A DNA stretch of 64,000 nt from Flaveria trinervia (GCA_025506515.1 CM046442.1:11359154-11423153), one strand, 5' to 3'. Shown: positions 46,229 to 59,002, counted from the stretch's first letter. Translations and numbers: made by a program. Notes: generated from the sequence alone by a model not told the origin.

Positions 46229-47308
46229 GTGCAGGGACAGCTGAAGACAGATAGAAATGTTTGGATCATAGACAGTGGCTGCTCCAGGCACATGACTGGT
46301 AATAGGTCACTACTCCAGAACTTTGAAAGGATTGATGGAGTACCTATTGCTTTTGGAGGAGATGAAGGTGGTTACATTTATGGAAGGGGCAAGGTCACAA
46401 AAGGTAAGCTCAGCATTGAAAAGGTAAACCTTGTTAAGGAGCTTGGATACAATCTTCTGAGTGTATCTCAATTTTGTGATCAGAGTCATAACATGCTCTT
46501 TACAGAGCATGAGTGCATTGTTCTTTAGCATGGTGTGGTCATTCCTCATGAGCATATCCTGCTTAGAGCCCCCAGGAAAGGAAACATGTACAAGATGGAT
46601 TTGCAAGAAACCTCTCCCTCCAGAGAAGTTTCATGCTTTCTATCTAAAGCCAATAATAATGAGTCTTTCCTATGGCATAAAAGAATGTGCCATGTAAACT
46701 TTAAGAACATGAATAAATTGATTAAGCATGATCTGGTAACTGGAATGCCAAAGAAAGAGTTTACAACTGATGATCCCTGTGTTTCATGCCTGAAAGGGAA
46801 GCAACATAAGGTATCTCATAAGCCTAAGGAAATGAACTCCATCACTACACCCCTACACTTGTTACATATGGATATCTTTGGCCCCACTAGTGTAATGAGT
46901 TTAGGAAGGACCTTATAATGTCTAGTGATCACAGATGATTTTACAAGATTCACTTGGGTCTTTTTCCTTAGAAATAAGGATGAGACTCCTAAGATTCTGA
47001 AGAATTTCATCTTGAAGATTGAGAATCAGTCTGATCACAAGGTCAAAATCATAAAATGTGATCAAGGAAAAGAATTCAAGAACCAAACCCTTGATACATT
47101 TTGTGATGAAAAAGGTATTGTAAGACAATTTAGTGCTTCCAGGACTCCTCAGCAAAATGGTGTTGTTAAGAGGAAAAACAGGACACTGATTGAAGCTGCA
47201 AGACCCATGTTGTCTGACTCTAAACTGCCCATCACCTTCTGGGCAGAGGCAGTCAACACTGCCTGCTATGTGCAGAATAAAGTTTTAGTAGTTAAGACTC
47301 ATGGTTGA
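46229..47308 (+). pseudogene. pol: pol of element C, protease and integrase
   Basis: Protease: WIIDSGCSRHMTG near 46259-46300, with the catalytic DSG intact. The GAG-pre-integrase zinc region (46535-46918) shows FLWHKRMCHVNF and DDPCVSCLKGKQHK. Integrase core: MDIFGP (about 46868), then ITDDFTRFTWVFFL and KCDQGKEF in place of the common SDNGTEF. The third catalytic position reads GVVKRKNRT, with Lys (codon 47168-47170) where the family has Glu. So the enzyme lacks part of the DDE triad. FWAEAVNTACYVQNK is kept, and the frame ends at 47308. Confidence 0.88.
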
Positions 47309-48319
47309 GGAGTTAGCCAATGTGACCTTCAATGAACAATCTCAGAACTAGAATAGTGAGGAGTCAGCCAATGTGACCTTCAATGAACACACCCCATGTG
47401 TTGCTGGTTCTGGTCCAGATTTGCTATTTGATCTTGATTTGGTTACCAACTGTTTTAACAAATCTTGTGAGAATGTTCAAGATCTACAGAAAATTTAAAT
47501 ACAGGTGATTTTGATCCAAGATTGAGCTAGGAGGACCTTCAAGTCATACATCTTCAGCTCTAGTTGGAACTACTTCTGCAAATGAGGTTTCTATCAGCAC
47601 AACAATGACAAATTCAGCTGATACATCTGGTATGCCTTCAAATTCCAGCTTAGAGGCTCTACAACCAGATAAGAACACCTCAACTGTGGAAGGCAACAAT
47701 GGTGATGGTGACAGTGACCAAGAATTTCTTGATGCCACTAACCATACCATAGATGAGAACATAAATGATGTCACACACTGCTTGGATCAAGTTTCACTTG
47801 AAAAGTGTGCTGATGTGGTGGGAGAAACATCTATGCCAGATCTAAATTTTTCTAATTTAGATCTTTCTCAACAACTTGCTGTGATTCCTCAGCTTAGGAT
47901 CCACAAGTCTCATCCTACCACAAACATCATTAGAGATGTTGTCTCTGGGGTAAAGACAATAGGACAAACCCATGAAGCAAATGTTTGTCTTCACTCTTAT
48001 TTTCTATCCCAGATAGAGCCAAAGAAAGTTGAGGAAGCTTTAAAGGATGGAAGTTGGGTTGAAGCTATGCAACAAGAGCTGCTTTAATTCAAAAGACAGA
48101 AAGTTTGGAACCTTTGTCCTCTTCTTTTTGAGAAGACTACCATAGGAACCAAATGGGTGTTTAGGAACAAGAAAGATGATAGAGGAATCATCATCAAGAA
48201 TAAAGCTAGACTAGTTGTTCAAGGATACACACAAGAAGAAGGGATTGACTACACTAATGTCTTTGCTCCAATGGCAAGATTAGAAGTTGTTAGGATATTC
48301 CTGCCATTTGCTGCATCCA
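47309..48319 (+). pseudogene. pol: pol of element C, integrase tail and first part of RT
   Basis: A deletion removes the usual KTPYE to YRVYN region after integrase. Only VEESANVTFNE survives, and it is present twice (47308-47338, 47358-47388). An acidic linker (47605-47900) leads to RT: VEEALKDGSWVEAMQQELL, a TAA stop at 48085, GTKWVFRNKKDD (about 48148), RLVVQGYTQEEGIDY, FAPMARLEVVR. It is cut at 48319 by G2 and continues at 57819. Confidence 0.85.
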
Positions 48320-50158
48320 TGTAACACCCGGATATTTATTATTTTGAAGCCGGTGGCGAAAGAAAAGAAAATAAAGTCCAAAAGTCGAGGGACCAAACTC
48401 GCCAACGAAGAAAAGTGGGAAATGTGGTGATATATGTAGGGAGAGGGCAGCCACTCTCCCCACACTCACATTTCAGCTCACAAAGAGGAGAATAGAGAGA
48501 AAGAAGGAAAAAGAGGAAAAGTGTTGGTTCGGGTCGATTCGGGTCGCCAAAATCGTCGTGAAGCAAGCCGAATCGAAGCTCTTGTTGTTTTGCTCGTTTA
48601 GGTGAGTTCTAGGACCCCTCTTTTACTTGTTTTCAAACGATTTTGGGGCTGGAATACATCTGAAAACTTTTTTTCGCGTTTTGGGTGAAAACCCGTATGT
48701 ATGCGTGTGTGTATGTGTATGACGCGATTGTGACTTGATTTCTTGCTTGGTTGTGCTTGAATGATGTTATGGTATGCATCCCTAAGGTTTGGGATGGTCG
48801 ATTAGGCTTAAAATGGGTTTAGATGAGTTGGGGGCCGAAAACCCTCGGCTGCAGTCGGGTTGAACTGCATTCTGCACCAGTTAGGGCTAGGCGACCGACT
48901 GGAGGCCGAATGGAGGCCATATGGCCGATTAGGGTGCGATTGGGGTCCATTCGCACGATTGGGGTTCATTCGCACGACTGGAGGGCCAGTCTCATGGGGG
49001 TTATGTGACTGAGGGTCCATTCGCACGACTGGATGTTCATTCGCATAGGTGTTCATCCGTATTAGTTCAATCGCATGATGTTCAGTCGCATGGAGGCAAT
49101 GCGACTGAAGGGTGTCCATACGCCCAAATAGGGCTGTTGAACCCGAGGAAGGTGTAGATTGACTTCTGACTTTCGGGGGAAGATGCAGATGTAAGTGTTG
49201 ATGTAAAGGTTCCCATAAGATTCTTTAAGATAACGATCGAGGTCTTAGAGGCATGTTGGGCATGATGAGGGTGAGGATGTTGTACGTTATGTATGTATGA
49301 TGTTGCCATGTATGATGTGATGTTGATGCATGTTTATGTTCCTTAATGTGATGTATAATATCTTTCCTGTGGCTTTACTTGTTATGATGAATGAACGAGG
49401 TATTATGTAACGTAAAGTGAAAGATAAAGAAAGAGGAACATGATGAATGAATGCATGTGTAATGAACGAATGAAACGTCTTGCACACATCGGATACGGGG
49501 TCCCTCTTGGTGATTGATCCCAAATGTAGAACCTCTACCGCTCACCCCTAGTACTGTGGCATACGTTTAGCTGTCATTCGTTGACTTCGGCCCAGTAGCT
49601 AAGACTGATGGTTACTCCTAGTACCGTGGCATACGTTTAGCTGTCATTGTTGACTTCGGCCCGGTAGCTACGACTAACCGGGGTGTAGCACATGGTATTG
49701 GTTTGGGATGATGTCCGATGCGCAAGTAAGGTAATGAAAGAAGGAATGAACGAATGAAGAAGATAATAATGATATTATCTATGTGTACGTATGATGTGTG
49801 ATCATGTAAAAGTAATGAACGGTTTTATCTGAAAGTAAAGTATGTTTTATTTATAAAACTAGAACTCACTCAGCAACGCTGACTTTGATGTGTTTCCAGT
49901 TGGCAGGTAATGTTTGCTGAGGATGGCATGGGCGACTACTCAGCTCTTTTGGGGATGGCATTCTTTTGACTAATGTTTTTGCATTGTAATGCAAACAAGC
50001 TATTTTGTAATGAATGTTGTATTAATTTGCAAAAGCATTTACATGGAAATGAAAGATTGTTTTAGTTTTCCGCTGCGATTTATGAAACACAAATGTAATT
50101 ATATGTTTTATGTGCGATGAGAACCCAGCTGTAAGCGTCCCGGGAACGGGGCCTTACA
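48320..50158 (+). repeat. 5' LTR of G2 (1839 bp)
   Basis: Starts tgtaacacccgg and ends gggccttaca. The GTCGCATG array is one unit shorter than in G1. The hairpin at about 49081-49109 has a mismatch (gaggcaatgcgactg) shared with the 3' LTR. Confidence 0.95.
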
Positions 50159-50161
50159 AGT

Positions 50162-50173
50162 TGGTATCAGAGC
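50162..50173 (+). other. Primer binding site of G2
   Basis: The sequence tggtatcagagc lies three bases after the LTR, as in G1. Confidence 0.9.
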
Positions 50174-50507
50174 CAAAGTTTAAGGGAAATGGGTAAATTT
50201 TCAGAATAAACCTAATCTTAAACTGAGAATGGGACGGAAAGGGAATGGGATGCCAAACTGAGTAGCTGCGTGCCATCAGGTATTTTCGTAAAGTTAACCG
50301 GTTTTATGTGCGCATGGTATGTGTTATGTGTTATATGTAGGTTTAAATATTGATGTAGTCAGGACAGGTAATACTTGGGGTATGAAGAGTAAAGTAAGTG
50401 GCTAATCACAACTGGCCACTGTAATTAGGGACTTACTATACTTGACATAAACTGAGTTATTTCCTTGAATGACCATGTTGGTGTTTGAATCTTTCAGTGT
50501 GCGTGTG

Positions 50508-52612
50508 ATGGCCGGAGGTAGATCTTCGAAAGCTTCTAGGGGTGGAGGTCATGTGGACCAAAAGAACCAATGAGCCAAGATCAGAAAACCTCTAAGTCCC
50601 ACACGGTATCACAACAACTGCTGAAAGCCTCATCAGTAGTTTGACAAGTACTGAAGACTTCAACAGCTGAAGATCAAGTGCTGAAGACCTTAACAGCTGA
50701 AGAACCAAAGTGCTGAAGTACAACAGCTGAAGAAGACAAGTGCTGAAGCTGAAAGACCAAAGTACTGAAGTACAACAGCTGAAGAGTTCACAAGTACTGA
50801 AGATCAACAACTGATGAAACGCCTGAAGGTCAAAGTCTGAAGACCAAGTACTGAAGCCTCAGTAGTTTGTCACAACTGCTGAAGAGTACTTCTTCAGTAG
50901 TTGTGATATCAGTAGTTTTATGTTTTATGTTTCAGTAGTTTTGTAAAACGACTGAAGAGCTTGTTCTTCAGTCGTTGTAGTTTCAGTAGTTTTATATTTT
51001 GTACTTAACCTGCTGATATGTTCTCAGTAGTTGTGAACATTTCAGTAGTTTGTTAAGATTTAGTTATTTCTGTATTGGATCTGCCAGTTGTCACTTTCCG
51101 TGATAACAGCAGTGACTGTTGCACTCTATATAAAGAGTGACAACCCATTGTAATTATTGAGCGATATGAGCAATTGAATGGAATGTTTGATTGATTTGAT
51201 TAGAAATATTCTCCATCTATAAACATTCCTAGAAATCAGAAATTCATATTCTCTCCCTATAACCGTATGCGATCTTAACGCTTACATATATTGTTTGGTT
51301 GCTACAATTTGTCTAATTCGTTTGTGTATTCCGCTGCTTTACATTCTGATAAACATCAAACTTGTGATCACTGATCCTGTCAGGTCACGGTGTTGAACCG
51401 CGACCCAAGAGAGGGAGACCCAGAGTTGAGAGGGTGGTTCATGAAGAACCAGAGACCCCTCATCCGGAGGGTGGCGACGAAAGCGCCAATCTGAGGGCCT
51501 CAGTAAAAGAGGCTGTTGTAGAAGAAGTCCATCAGGTCATGCAGACAATCTTACCGTCTGTGGTGACTGAAGTTATTAAGGCTGTACGAGAAGGGGAAAG
51601 AAAAGAAAGAAACAGATCCTCTGGGGAACGGGAACAACCAGAGCCGGAAACGGTTCTATCTGATGATGATGAGGAGGAGGAAGAGCCTGTGCATGAAATG
51701 GCACGAGGATGTAATTATGGGGCTTTTATGAGATGCAAGCCCCCTACTTTGATGGAAACGGCACCGCTGTAGCTGCTCACCGGTGGGTGAGGGAAATGGA
51801 AGCTGTTCTCGATATCAGTGAGTGTCGAGAGGACCAAAAGGTGAAGTTTGCTACCCACTCTTTTGTGGATTCAGCTCTATGCTGGTGGGACAACATTGTC
51901 CAAGCTGAGGGTAGTAGAGCCATTGGGAAAATGAAATGGCTGAGCTGAGAAGGTTGGTGATTGAGGAATTTTGTCCTCATTGGGAATGGACAAGTTGGAA
52001 AGGGAGTTTTTACAGTTGGAGGCTGGAACCATGACACACCAACAGTATATCACCAAGTTTAATGAAATGGCACGGCTTGTGCCTGATCAGGTGACGCCTC
52101 TGTCTTGGAAAATCAAGAGGTACATTCAGGGTTTACCGGTGGATGTTCGTCGGCATATGATCACCGCCCGACCAAGCACGTTTAGGTCGGCGGTTGATTT
52201 GGCAGGGAGGCTGTATGATGAGCGGGAGGTGGTGGTGACTGAAGCAAGTAAGAAGGGTGATGGTGATCGGAACTGGAACGGGAAACGGTTTGGTCGGGGC
52301 GATGCCCCGATGGGTAACAAAAAGGCACGGGTGGATGAACGCCGGGTGGTCACATCAAGTGCGGGGTCAAGAAGGTGTGGCAAGTGTGGAAGGGAGCACA
52401 GCGGGGAATGTAGGTTTGGGTCAAACTTGTGCTTCAAGTGTGGGAAGACAGGGCATATGGCGAAGGATTGCATGTCGAGCAAATGTTTTAACTGTGGGGA
52501 AACTGGTCATATGAGCAGAGATTGTAAGAAGTCGAGGACTGAGGGTTCAGGGGTGAAGAAGACGGGAAGTGATGGACCGAGGGCGAGCGCCAGAGCGTTC
52601 ACCATGTCATAG
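50508..52612 (+). pseudogene. gag: gag of G2, split by a solo LTR, frameshifted
   Basis: ATG 50508 opens MAGGRSSKAS; coding stops at 50546 and resumes at 51388 after the copia solo LTR and duplication. The second half, 51971-52612, is one open frame of 213 codons. It covers the capsid C-terminus (QQYITKFNEMARLVP) and the nucleocapsid with CFKCGKTGHMAKDC and CFNCGETGHMSRDC. A preceding CGKCGREHSGEC may be a third, variant knuckle. One-base losses near 51750 and 51940 shift the frame. A TAG at 52610-52612 stands where G1 has a CAG codon. Confidence 0.9.
50552..51382 (+). mobile_element. Solo LTR of the F copia family inside G2 gag
   Basis: It starts tgtggaccaaaagaacc, ends gatcctgtca and is flanked by ggtca (50547-50551, 51383-51387). 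At 831 bp it carries the CTGAAG array, hairpin 1 (50873-50903), hairpin 2 (50947-50976) and a ctatataaag TATA box (about 51125). Its promoter region differs from that of F. G1 keeps the empty site (gaggtcacgg, about 11410). Confidence 0.95.
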
Positions 52613-55600
52613 GAGGAGGCTAGGACGGACCCTGACGTTGTGTTCGGTACGTTTCTAGTGAACCAGACTTTAGCTTCTGTGTTATTTGATTCGGGTGCTA
52701 GTAAGAGTTTTATTTCTGCTGCTTTCTGTGCTAAGCTGCCTGTTAGTAGTAGACGTGTTGATGCGCCCTTTGATGTAGAAACTGCCATAGGTAAGTCTAC
52801 CAGGATTTCTGAGATGATAGAGAAGTGTGATGTGGAACTTGAGGGTCACAAGTTTCTAGTTAGACCGTTTGTGATGACCTTGGGTGGTTTCGATTTGGTT
52901 CTTGGGATGGATTGGTTGGCGGATTTCGAGGCGAACATTGTGTGTCGCAAGAAGATGGTTCGGTTGACAGCGCCTGACGGAAGTTTGGTAACGGTTTATG
53001 GTGATCGGGTTACTACAATCCCGAAGGTGATCTCAATGGCGGTGGCGGGAAAGTGTATGAGGCGTGGATGTAGTGCTTACTTGGCCTATGTAAAAGATGT
53101 GGATACACCAACACCACAACTAGCGATGTACGGGTTGTGTGTGACTTTCCAGACGTGTTCCCAGAAGACTTATCAGGAGTGCCACCCGACAGAGAAATTG
53201 AATTTCAGATTGATCTGACACCGGGTGCCCACCTGTTGCCAAGGCACCATATCGGTTGGCTCCAACCGAGATGAAAGAGTTGATGGAGCAGCTGCGAGAG
53301 TGCTTGATAAGGGGTTCATTAGACCGAGTATCTCTCCTTGGGGTGCTCCGGTCCTATTTGTAAAGAAGAAGGATGGTAGTATGAGGATGTGCATTGACTA
53401 CCGCGAATGAACAAGTTGACAGTGAAGAACCGCTACCCCTTACCGAGGATAGATGATTTGTTGATCAGCTTCAGGGTGCTAGTTGGTTCTCGAGGATAGA
53501 TCTTCGATCTGGTTATCATCAGGTGAAGGTGAAAGAGCAAGATATCCCTAAAACAGCTTTCCGTACGCGCTATGGCCATTACGAGTTTCTTGTCATGTCC
53601 TTTGGTTTGACCAATGCCGCCAGCTGCTTTTATGGATCTGATGAACGTGTGTGTCGGCCTATGTTGGATAAATCAGTGATTGTGTTTATTGATGATATCC
53701 TGATTTATTCAAAGAGCGAGATTGAGCATGCCGGTCACATTCGAGAGGTTCTAGAGACGTTGAGAAGGGAGAAATTGTATGCTAAATTCTCCAAGTGTGC
53801 ATTTTGGTTGCGCGAAGTTCATTTTTGGGTCATGTGGTAAATCCTGAAGGGATTATGGTTGACCCGGCGAAGGTGGAGGCGGTTATGCAATGGAAGTCAC
53901 CAAAGACGCCATCCGAGATCCGTAGTTTCTTGGGCTTGGGGCTACTATAGAAGATTCATCCAAGACTTCTCTAAGATTGCTTCTCCACTAACTAAGTTGA
54001 CCCGAAAGGATGTGAAGTTTGTATGGGGTCAAGCTCAAGAGAAGGCGTTCGAAGAGCTGAAGGCAAGACTGACTCAAGCTCCTGTTCTGTCATTACCCGA
54101 TGGAAGCGAAGATTTGGTGGTTTATTCTGATGCTTCCTACTCAGGGTTGGGGTGTGTGTTAATGCAGAGAGGGAGGTTATAGCCTATGCATCTCGACAGT
54201 TAAAGGTTCATGAGGTCAATTATCCTACTCATGACTTGGAGCTAGCAGCCGTGGTCTTTGCATTGAAGATCTGGAGGCACTATCTCTACGGGACGAAGTG
54301 CACCATATTCACCGATCATAAGAGCTTGAAGTACTTCTTCGAGCAAAAGGATCTGAACATGAGGCAGAGGAGATGGTTGGAACTTATAAAGGATTATGAT
54401 TGCGAGATCCATTACCATCCAGGCAAAGCTAATGTGGTGGCGGATGCCCTTAGCCGAAAGAGAGGCCCGAGCCGATTCGGGTGAAAGCTTATCAACTAAT
54501 CATGACCTCTGATGTGATGAAGCAAATCAAGGAGTTTCAAGATGAGGCATTGAAAGAAGATCATCTTAACTCGGAAAGAATGAGAGGTCTGGTTGGGGAA
54601 TTGGGTGAAAACACACTCGGTGTTGGAACTCGATTCGGTCGTGTGTGGATTCCTCGTTTTAGGGATCTACGGGTGAAGATAATGGATGAAGCCCACAAGA
54701 CTCGATACTCCATTCATCCTGGTGCCACGAAAATGTACCATGACATGAAGAAAGATTATTGGTGGCCGGGTATGAAGCGCGACGTGGTGGAGTATGTGAG
54801 TAAGTGCCTTACTTGCTTACAGGTGAAGGCAGAGCATCAAAAGCCGTATGGGAAGATACAACCTTTGGATATACCGGAATGGAAAGGGAGCACATCACCA
54901 TGGACTTCATTACGAAGCTGCCGCGTACCCCGAAAGGGTACGATGCCATATGGGTGATAGTTGATCGTCTGACGAAGAGCGCTCATTTTCTACCGATCCG
55001 CGAGACGTATTCATCTGAGAGGTTGGCTGATCTATTCATCAAGGAAATTGTAGCTCGTCATGGTGTGCCGGTGTCTATTGTGTCTGATCGTGACACTCGG
55101 TTTACATCTAAATTCTGGAAGAAATTCCACGACGCTATGGGGACGAGGTTACATATTAGCACGGCTTATCATCCCCAGACTGATGGTCAGTCAGAAAGGA
55201 CCATTCAGACACTGGAAGACATGCTCGGGCATGTGTGATCGATTTTGGTGGGAGTGGGGATGACCACTGCCGTTAGCTGAATTCTCATACAACAACAGCT
55301 ATCATGCCAGTATTGGTATGCCACCATATGAGATGCTATACGGTAGGAGATACAGAACACCCGTTTGTTGGGGTGATATTGGTCAGAAGGAATTGGGGAG
55401 CGTCGAGGTAATCAAGGCTACAACAGAGAAGCTTGAAAAGATTAAAGCCTTCATGAAGGCAGCCAAGGATAGACAGAAGTCGTATGCCGATAAGCGACGT
55501 AGGCCAATTGAGTTCAGGTGGGTGACCGGGTTATGTTGAAGGTCTCACCTTGGAAGGGTATTATCAGATTCAGAAAGCGGGGCAAGTTGAGCCCAAGATA

Positions 55601-55938
55601 TAGGCCCTTTCCGAATCATTGCTCGAGTAGGAGAGGTGGCCTATAGATTGGAGTTGCCGGATGAGTTAAGTGGAATTCACCCGACATTCCATGTATCTCA
55701 TTTAAGGAAATGCTTAGCAGATGAAGATATGATTGTCCCATTGGAAGATATTGAAGTAGACGAACGGCTCAACTATGTGGAGCAACCAGTGGCAATCATC
55801 GATCGTAAAGAAAAAAGGCTAAGGAATAAGGTGGTTCCTCTTGTGCGTGTACAGTGGAAGCACAGGAAGGGATCCGAGTCAACATGGGAGACTGAGGAAG
55901 AAATGAGACAGCATTATCCACGTTTGTTCGACGAATAA
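52613..55938 (+). pseudogene. pol: pol of G2 (PR-RT-RH-INT-chromodomain-like), frameshifted
   Basis: Protease, open 52640-53218: LFDSGASKSF and GGFDLVLGMDWL. RT: KKKDGSMRMCIDYRE (53350-53402), TAFRTRYGHYEFLVMSFGLTNA and FIDDILIYSKS (about 53684). RNase H: VYSDASYSG, HDLELAAVVFALK, TDHKSLKYF, VADALSRK (54120-54465). Integrase (54481-55238): HPGATKMYHDMKKDYWWPG, CLTCLQ, DRLTKSAHFLP, SDRDTRFTS, HPQTDGQSERTIQTL. The tail 55636-55938 has the chromodomain-like VRVQWKHRKG and STWETEEEMR. One-base losses break the frame, for example near 53300, 53408, 53465, 53820 and 53938. The enzyme set is complete in order but not in one frame. Confidence 0.93.
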
Positions 55939-55960
55939 CAGGTTTCGGGGACGAAACCTA

Positions 55961-55977
55961 TTTAAGGGGGGTGGACT
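55961..55977 (+). other. Polypurine tract of G2
   Basis: aaggggggtgga ends directly at the 3' LTR, identical to G1. Confidence 0.85.
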
Positions 55978-57813
55978 TGTACACCCGGATATTATTATTT
56001 TGAAGCCGATGGCGAAAGAAAAGAAAATAAAGTCCAAAAGTCGAGGGACCAAACTCGCCAACGAAGAAAAGTTGGGAAATGTGGTGATATATGTAGGGAG
56101 AGGGCAGCCACTCTCCCCACACTCACATTTCAGCTCACAAAGAGGAGAATAGAGAAAGAAGGGAAAAAGAGGAAAAGTGTTGGTTCGGGTCGATTCGGGT
56201 CGCCAAAATCGTCATGAAGTAAGCCGAATCGAAGCTCTTGTTGTTGTGCTCGTTTAGGTGAGTTCTAGGACCCCTCTTTTACTTGTTTTCAAACGATTTT
56301 GGGGCTGGAATACATCTGAAAACTCTTTTTCGCGTTTTGGGTGAAAACCCGTATGTATGCGTGGTGTGTATGTGTATGACGCGATTGTGACTTGATTTCT
56401 TGCTTGGTTGTGCTTAAATGATGTTATGGTATGCATCCCTAAGGTTTAGGATGGTCGATTAGGCTTAAAATGGGTTTAGATGAGTTTGGGGGCCGAAAAC
56501 CCTCGGCTGCAGTCGGTTGAACTGCACTCTGCACCAGTTAGGGCTACAGGCGACCGACTGGAGGCCTAATGGAGGCCATACGGCCGATTAGGGTGCGATT
56601 GGGGTCCATTCGCACGATTGGGGTTCATTCGCACGACTGGAGGGCCAGTCGCATGGGGGTTATGCGACTGAGGGTCCATTCGCACGACTGGATGTTCATT
56701 CGCATAGGTGTTCATCCGTATTAGTTCAATCGCATGATGTTCAGTCGCATGGAGGCAATGCGACTGAAGGGTGTCCATACGCCCGAATAGGGCTGTTGAA
56801 CCCAAGGAAGGTGTAGATTGATTTCTGACTTTCGGGGGAAGGTGCAGATGTAAGTGTTGATGTAAAGGTTCCCATAAGATTCTTTAAGATAACGATCGAG
56901 GTCTTAGAGGCATGTTGGGCATGATAAGGGTGAGGATGTTGTACGTTATGTATGTATGATGTTGCCATGTATGATGTGATGTTGATGCATGTTTATGTTC
57001 CTTAATGTGATGTATAATATCTTTCCTGTGGCTTTACTTGTTATGATGAATGAACGAGGTATTATGTAACGTAAAGTGAAAGATAAAGAAAGAGGAACAT
57101 GATGAATGAATGCATGTGTTAATGAACGAATGAAACGTCTTGCACACATCGGATACGGGGTCCCTCTTGGTGATTGACCCCAAATGTAGAACCTCTACCG
57201 CTCACCCTAGTACTGTGGCATACGTTTAGCTGTCATTCGTTGACTTCGGCCCAGTAGCTAAGACTGATGGTTACTCCTAGTACCGTGGCATACGTTTAGC
57301 TGTCATTTGTTGACTTCGGCCCGGTAGCTACGACTAACTGGGGTGTAGCACATGGTATGGTTTGGGATGATGTCCGATGCGCAAGTAAGGTAATGAAAGA
57401 AGGAATGAACGAATGAAGAAGATAATAATGATATTATCTATGTGTACGTATGATGTGTGATCATGTAAAAAATGAACGGTTTTATCTGAAAGTAAAGTAT
57501 GTTTTATTTATAAAACTAGAACTCACTCAGCAACGCTGACTTTGATGTGTTTCCAGTTGGCAGGTAATGTTTGCTGAGGATGGCATGGGTGACTACTCAG
57601 CTCTTTTGGGGATGGCATTCTTTTGACTAATGTTTTTGCATTGTAATGCAAACAGCTATTTTGTAATGAATGTTGTACTAATTTGCAAAAGCATTTACAT
57701 GGAAATGAAAGATTGTTTTAGTTTCCGCTGCGATTTATGAAACACAAATGTAATTATATGTTTTATGTGCGATGAGAACACAGCTGTAAGCGTCCCGGGA
57801 ACGGGGCCTTACA
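55978..57813 (+). repeat. 3' LTR of G2 (1836 bp)
   Basis: Starts tgtacacccgg (one a fewer than the family start) and ends gggccttaca. It shares the G2-specific segment and the short motif array with the 5' LTR. Confidence 0.95.
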
Positions 57814-57818
57814 ATCCA

Positions 57819-59002
57819 AGAACTTCAAGGTCTTTCAACTTGATGTGAAATGTGCCTTTTATATAGGAGTGATAGATGAAGAGGTTTATGTCAAACAGCC
57901 ACCTGGTTTTGTAGATCCTGTTCATCCTGATTATGTCTGTAAGCTTGACAAAGCTCTCTATGGGCTGCATCAGGCACCAGGAAGTGGTATGAGACACTGT
58001 CTGAGTATCTCTGTAAACATGGATACAGGAGAGGTACTATAGATGGAACTCTCTTCATCAAAGGACAAGGAAAAGACATATTGCTAGTTCAAGTATATGT
58101 GGATGACATCATCTTTAGTTCAATTAATCCAAAGCTCTGCAAAGACTTTGAGAAGCTATTGAAAGACAGATTTGAAATGAGTGCCATGGGGGAACTCAAT
58201 TTCTTTCTGGAATTCAAGTGAAGCAAGTTGAAGATGGCATCTTCATAAGTCAGTCAAAGTATGTTCAAGACATACTCAAAAGGTTCAATATGACTGACTG
58301 TAAGATTGCTAAGACACCCATAGCCAGAAACCACTCCCTTGGTCCTGATCTTGAGGGGAGTGTGTAGATGAACACTTATACAGGGCTATGTGGGTCTCTT
58401 ATGTATCTTACTGCTAGCAGGCCTGATATCATGTTTGCTACATGCATTTGTGCAAGATATCAAGCCAACCCTAAGATGTCTCACCTTATCACTGTCAAAA
58501 GGATTCTAAGATACCTCAAAGGTGCATCAACACTTGGTCTATGGTATCCCAAGAATTTTGACTTCAATCTGTATGCTTACACAGATAGTGATTATGGTGG
58601 TTGCAATATGACTGAAAAGTCTATATCTGGGGGATGTCAATTTCTTGGTGGAAGGGCTGTCTCATGGCAATGCAAGAAACAATCATGTGTCTCTGCATCA
58701 ACTGTTGAAGCTAATACATTGCTGCCGCTAGCTGCTGTGCTCAAGTGCTTTGGATTCAGAATCAAATGCTAGACTATGGGTTAAATTTCAAGGAGACTCC
58801 AATCCACATAGACAACAACAGTGCTATCTCAATTACAGAGAATCCTATGCAGCACTTAAGGACAAAGCACATCAATATCAGATATCATCTAATAAGAGAT
58901 AATTATGAAAAGGGATTAATTAAACTAGTCAAGGTTCACACAGATGAACAATATGCTGATTTGTTTACAAAAGCTTTGATGAACAAAGATTTAAATATCT
59001 AA
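57819..59002 (+). pseudogene. pol: pol of element C, rest of RT and RNase H
   Basis: It continues the RT palm after G2: KVFQLDVKCAF, VYVKQPPGFVDP, LDKALYGLHQAPG, then in another frame VQVYVDDIIFSS (about 58090-58125) with the catalytic DD. MGELNFFL follows. RNase H (58368-59002): SLMYLTASRPDIMFAT, YTDSDYGGC, ISGGCQFLG, an E-to-A-neighbour region VEANTLLP, and the end YADLFTKAL. The family usually has VEAEYIA at VEANTLL, so this region is altered. Several frameshifts and stops. Confidence 0.87.

Larger units (their letters stand above)
48320..57813 (+). mobile_element. G2: full-length Ty3/gypsy chromovirus-type element, carrying a copia solo LTR
   Basis: LTRs are 48320-50158 and 55978-57813. 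The duplication atcca lies at 48315-48319 and 57814-57818. Internal order and sequence match G1 closely. Both G2 LTRs share a segment (tttttcgcgttttgggtg, about 48670 and 56328) absent from G1, S1 and S2, so G2 belongs to a subfamily. Its gag is split by a copia solo LTR at 50552-51382. Excluding that insert and one 5-bp duplication, G2 is about 8.66 kb. Confidence 0.96.
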
